A stretch of 7,227 nt of DNA from assembly GCA_029880665.1 (NCBI GenBank), contig JAOUNZ010000047.1, positions 1 to 7,227 on the forward strand, written 5' to 3'. This DNA comes from Candidatus Nitrosopumilus sp. GTDB taxonomy: Archaea; Thermoproteota; Nitrososphaeria; Nitrososphaerales; Nitrosopumilaceae. This document shows positions 5,029-7,227 of the stretch, piece after piece. The notes beneath the pieces were generated by a model, which made no database searches, was not told the DNA's origin, and worked only from the letters and a program-made list of their open reading frames with translations. The position numbers were made by a program, and so were the translations under genes. Every line of letters begins with the position of its first letter. Position 1 is the stretch's first letter.

Positions 5029-5882
5029 TGGCAAAAGCACAAGCTACAATTCATGGAGCAATTTCACTTGTAAATGCAATTGCAAATCAAAAAGGAGCAA
5101 CGTTAGGGATTTCCTTAAAGGTAGAGGCCACTGTTGAAAGTACACAAGGCAAAGGAATTGTTATTCAATCTGAAAACCAAAGCATCAGCTCTCGTCTGAT
5201 AAACAAAACGGTTGAAAAGATAGTTTCAAAAAAAGACTTAGAACAAAACAAGATTACAATCACTCTTGATTCAGAAATTCCAACAGGATATGGTCTCAAA
5301 AGCTCGAGTGCAATTTCTTCAGCAATTGCTCTAGCGTGTGCAAAAATATTCAAACCAAAATTTACTGATCAACAAATACTCCTTGCAGGAGTCGACGCGT
5401 CAATAGAATCAAAAGTTAGTATAACTGGCGCGTATGATGATGCCTGTTCTTGTTATTATGGAGGATTTAATGTCACAGATAATGCAAAGAAAAAAAGAAT
5501 TCATTTTGAGAAAGGACCATCAAATTTAGATGCAGTGATATTCATTCCAAAAAATAGAAAAAGAGGGAATCTGAAAAAATTAAAAATTCTATCGCCAATC
5601 TTTGAAATAGCATGGGATTTGGCAAGGAAGGCAAACTACTGGGAAGCAATGACAATTAACGGACTTGCAACTACATCGATTTTAAATTCAGATCCTAAAA
5701 TAATTACAGATTTAATTGAAAAAGGTGCATTAGCAGCATCTGTTTCAGGCAATGGTCCGTCTATTGTAGCAGTGGTTAAAAAAGAAAATGAAGCAGCAAT
5801 CAAAAAAGTATTCTCAGCACTGGAAGGGAACGTAATAGTTTCAAAAATTAGTAATGAAAAGGCAGAAGTTCATGAAGTGTAA
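5028..5882 (+). CDS. aroK: Shikimate kinase, archaeal GHMP-kinase type
   Basis: Phosphorylates shikimate to shikimate 3-phosphate with ATP. Archaea use a GHMP-family enzyme (relative of homoserine and mevalonate kinases) instead of the bacterial P-loop AroK, and this is one: 284 residues, with the ATP loop PTGYGLKSSSA (85-95), the family-specific SITGAYDDACSCYYGG block (131-146), and the third GHMP motif SVSGNGPS (238-245). The early segment ATIHGAISLVNAIAN (6-20) is also characteristic of archaeal shikimate kinases. The start is the ATG that shares a base with the aroE stop, chosen because AGGAGG lies 6 bases before it. Neighbouring aroE and aroA supply its substrate and use its product. The 3' end overlaps aroA by 11 bp, so the three genes are probably translated in a coupled manner. 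Confidence 0.94.
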   Translation: MAKAQATIHGAISLVNAIANQKGATLGISLKVEATVESTQGKGIVIQSENQSISSRLINKTVEKIVSKKDLEQNKITITLDSEIPTGYGLKSSSAISSAIALACAKIFKPKFTDQQILLAGVDASIESKVSITGAYDDACSCYYGGFNVTDNAKKKRIHFEKGPSNLDAVIFIPKNRKRGNLKKLKILSPIFEIAWDLARKANYWEAMTINGLATTSILNSDPKIITDLIEKGALAASVSGNGPSIVAVVKKENEAAIKKVFSALEGNVIVSKISNEKAEVHEV

Positions 5883-7143
5883 AGTTGAAAAATCAAGAAT
5901 TTCTGGAACTATAATCTGTCCAGCAAATAAGAGTTACACACACAGAGCAATTTTTCTTGCATCACTTGCAGGAAAAAATAGCAGAGTGTATAACGTATTG
6001 CTTTCAGCAGATACCATTGCAACAATTGAGGCATGTAAGAAATTTGGCGCGGAGATTGAAATTAAAAATTCGTCAATCACTGTCAAAAATCCAATAAAAA
6101 TAGGCATAAATGTACCTGAAATCAATACAGAAAACTCAGGTACTACAATTAGAATTGCTGCGGGTATAGCAAGTTTATTTTCAGATGAAATTACCCTCAC
6201 TGGAGATTCTAGTCTTCAAAAAAGACCCATGCAATCTCTTCTAAATGCATTATCAAGTATGGGTGCACAATGCCAATCAACTGATGGAAAACCTCCAATC
6301 AAAATCAAAGGAAAAATCTTGGGCGGAGATGTGACAATTCCCGGAAATTTTTCTAGTCAATTTATCTCATCATTACTAATTTGCGCACCATTAACTGAAA
6401 AAGGCATTAATCTAACGATTGAAGGAAATTTGGTATCAAAACCATATCTTGATGCGACAATTGCGGTAATGAGAATATTTGGAGTATCAGTACAAACATT
6501 AATTCCATACAAAAAATATAATGTCTTACCACAGATTTACAAAGAGTCTACATTTACAGTCCCAATTGATTTTTCAAGTTTAGCTCTTCTTCTTTCAGCT
6601 AACGTGTTAAACGGTCAAGAAATTACAATCAAAGGAAGTATTGGGACTTTACCTCAAGGAGATGAAGTATTTCTAGATATTTTAGAGGAATTGGGAGTTT
6701 CTGTAATAATTGATAATGATAAAATAAAAATTAAATGCCCTGAAAAATTAAATGGTGGGAAATTTGATTTAAGTAATTCTCCAGATCTTCTTCCACCATT
6801 GTCTATATTGGTATTAAAATCATCAAAACCAATTGAAATAATCAACGTTAAACACGCAAGATTGAAAGAAACAGACCGAATTGCAATCATCACAAGAGAG
6901 CTGGTAAAACTAGGAATTAAAATTAAAGAGAATGAGGATGGTATGGTTTTAGAACCTTCAGAAAAATTGAGTTGTGCAGAATTGAATTCGGAAAATGACC
7001 ATCGATTATTTATGGCATTTTGCATCGCAGGAATGTATGTAGGTAATTGCACCATCACCGATCCAGAATCCATCAAAGTATCATATCCAAATTTTATCGA
7101 AGAGATGAAACGTCTTGGTGGACAAATCCAATTATTGGAATAG
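5872..7143 (+). CDS. aroA: EPSP synthase (3-phosphoshikimate 1-carboxyvinyltransferase)
   Basis: Transfers the enolpyruvyl group of PEP to shikimate 3-phosphate. From the chosen ATG the protein has 423 residues, normal for the family. Motifs: PANKSYTHRA (17-26) with Lys20, Ser21 and Arg25; NSGTTIR (88-94), the PEP-side loop; SLQKRPM (114-120) with Arg118; SSQF (161-164) with Gln163; PIDFSS (231-236); SPDLLPPL (303-310) with catalytic Asp305; ARLKETDR (329-336) with Lys332, Glu333 and Arg336; and NDHRLFMAF (375-383) with Arg378. All main substrate-binding residues are visible. An ATG at 5854 would add six residues, but the family usually begins just before the KVEKSRISGT-like strand, so 5872 is preferred; that start overlaps aroK by 11 bp. 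A weak AAAAGG lies upstream. It is the last pathway gene in the window; chorismate synthase must lie elsewhere. Confidence 0.95.
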   Translation: MKCKVEKSRISGTIICPANKSYTHRAIFLASLAGKNSRVYNVLLSADTIATIEACKKFGAEIEIKNSSITVKNPIKIGINVPEINTENSGTTIRIAAGIASLFSDEITLTGDSSLQKRPMQSLLNALSSMGAQCQSTDGKPPIKIKGKILGGDVTIPGNFSSQFISSLLICAPLTEKGINLTIEGNLVSKPYLDATIAVMRIFGVSVQTLIPYKKYNVLPQIYKESTFTVPIDFSSLALLLSANVLNGQEITIKGSIGTLPQGDEVFLDILEELGVSVIIDNDKIKIKCPEKLNGGKFDLSNSPDLLPPLSILVLKSSKPIEIINVKHARLKETDRIAIITRELVKLGIKIKENEDGMVLEPSEKLSCAELNSENDHRLFMAFCIAGMYVGNCTITDPESIKVSYPNFIEEMKRLGGQIQLLE

Positions 7144-7227
7144 ATATTTTAAAAAATAAACCTGAAGATAAAAGGCGCGACTCTGTATAGAGTGAAAAGC
7201 ATTCTCCTCACTCACTGCACTTTTGTG
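7144..7227. other. Intergenic sequence after aroA
   Basis: No ATG-started frame on the plus strand. A T4 run followed by an A-rich stretch (7147-7159) directly after the stop might end transcription weakly. ACTCT (7180-7184) can pair with AGAGT (7189-7193) around a GTAT loop. A plus-strand GTG at 7192 stays open to the window edge (12 codons), but nothing in it resembles the start of chorismate synthase or another family I know. Confidence 0.4.

Noticed and set aside
5854..5871. Upstream ATG as the aroA start
   Set aside because: Adds six residues not expected in the family and enlarges the overlap with aroK to 29 bp; no ribosome binding site precedes it.
7180..7213. Hairpins after aroA, considered as a tRNA or riboswitch
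   Set aside because: Only 5-bp stems, two of them mutually exclusive, and no cloverleaf or conserved tRNA bases.
1..7227. CRISPR array, transposon, toxin-antitoxin pair or defence system
   Set aside because: No spaced repeats, transposase, integrase, nuclease or toxin sequence was found. The only tandem repeat is the coding 12-bp array.

Overview
The window looks like chromosomal DNA from an ammonia-oxidising-type archaeon (Nitrososphaerota/Thaumarchaeota, close to Nitrosopumilus or Nitrosarchaeum). The grounds are the AT-rich, lysine- and isoleucine-rich coding style, TATA-like boxes about 26 to 30 bp before start codons (leaderless or nearly leaderless mRNAs), an archaeal-only set of aromatic biosynthesis enzymes, and a 48-residue ribbon-helix-helix protein of the small kind common in these genomes. 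The taxonomic call is recognition from the sequence, not a database result.

Left part (1-1647): mostly non-coding, AT-rich DNA. It holds two short minus-strand genes. One encodes a 48-residue ribbon-helix-helix DNA-binding protein (60-206). The other is a probable 59-residue protein (985-1164) with five perfect Thr-Thr-Lys-Ser repeats, a basic linker and a short coiled coil. The two gaps (207-984 and 1165-1647) show a few dyad symmetries but no gene that I can defend.

Right part (1648-7143): six tightly packed plus-strand genes that together run the shikimate pathway from its archaeal entry to EPSP. They are ADH synthase (aroA'), 3-dehydroquinate synthase II (aroB'), type I 3-dehydroquinate dehydratase (aroD), shikimate dehydrogenase (aroE), GHMP-type shikimate kinase (aroK) and EPSP synthase (aroA). 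The first two replace the bacterial DAHP synthase and AroB: 3-dehydroquinate is made from L-aspartate semialdehyde and a 6-deoxy-ketohexose phosphate. Chorismate synthase (aroC), the last step, is not in the window.

The cluster appears to have two transcription entry points, one before ADH synthase and a second in the 49-bp gap before aroE. Each has a TATA-like box and a dyad just upstream. Inside the cluster, genes overlap or lie 1 bp apart. The shikimate kinase has a perfect AGGAGG ribosome binding site, so leaderless and Shine-Dalgarno initiation appear side by side. I found no new defence or mobile system. The least explained items are the Thr-Thr-Lys-Ser repeat protein and the long gene-poor stretch beside the operon.
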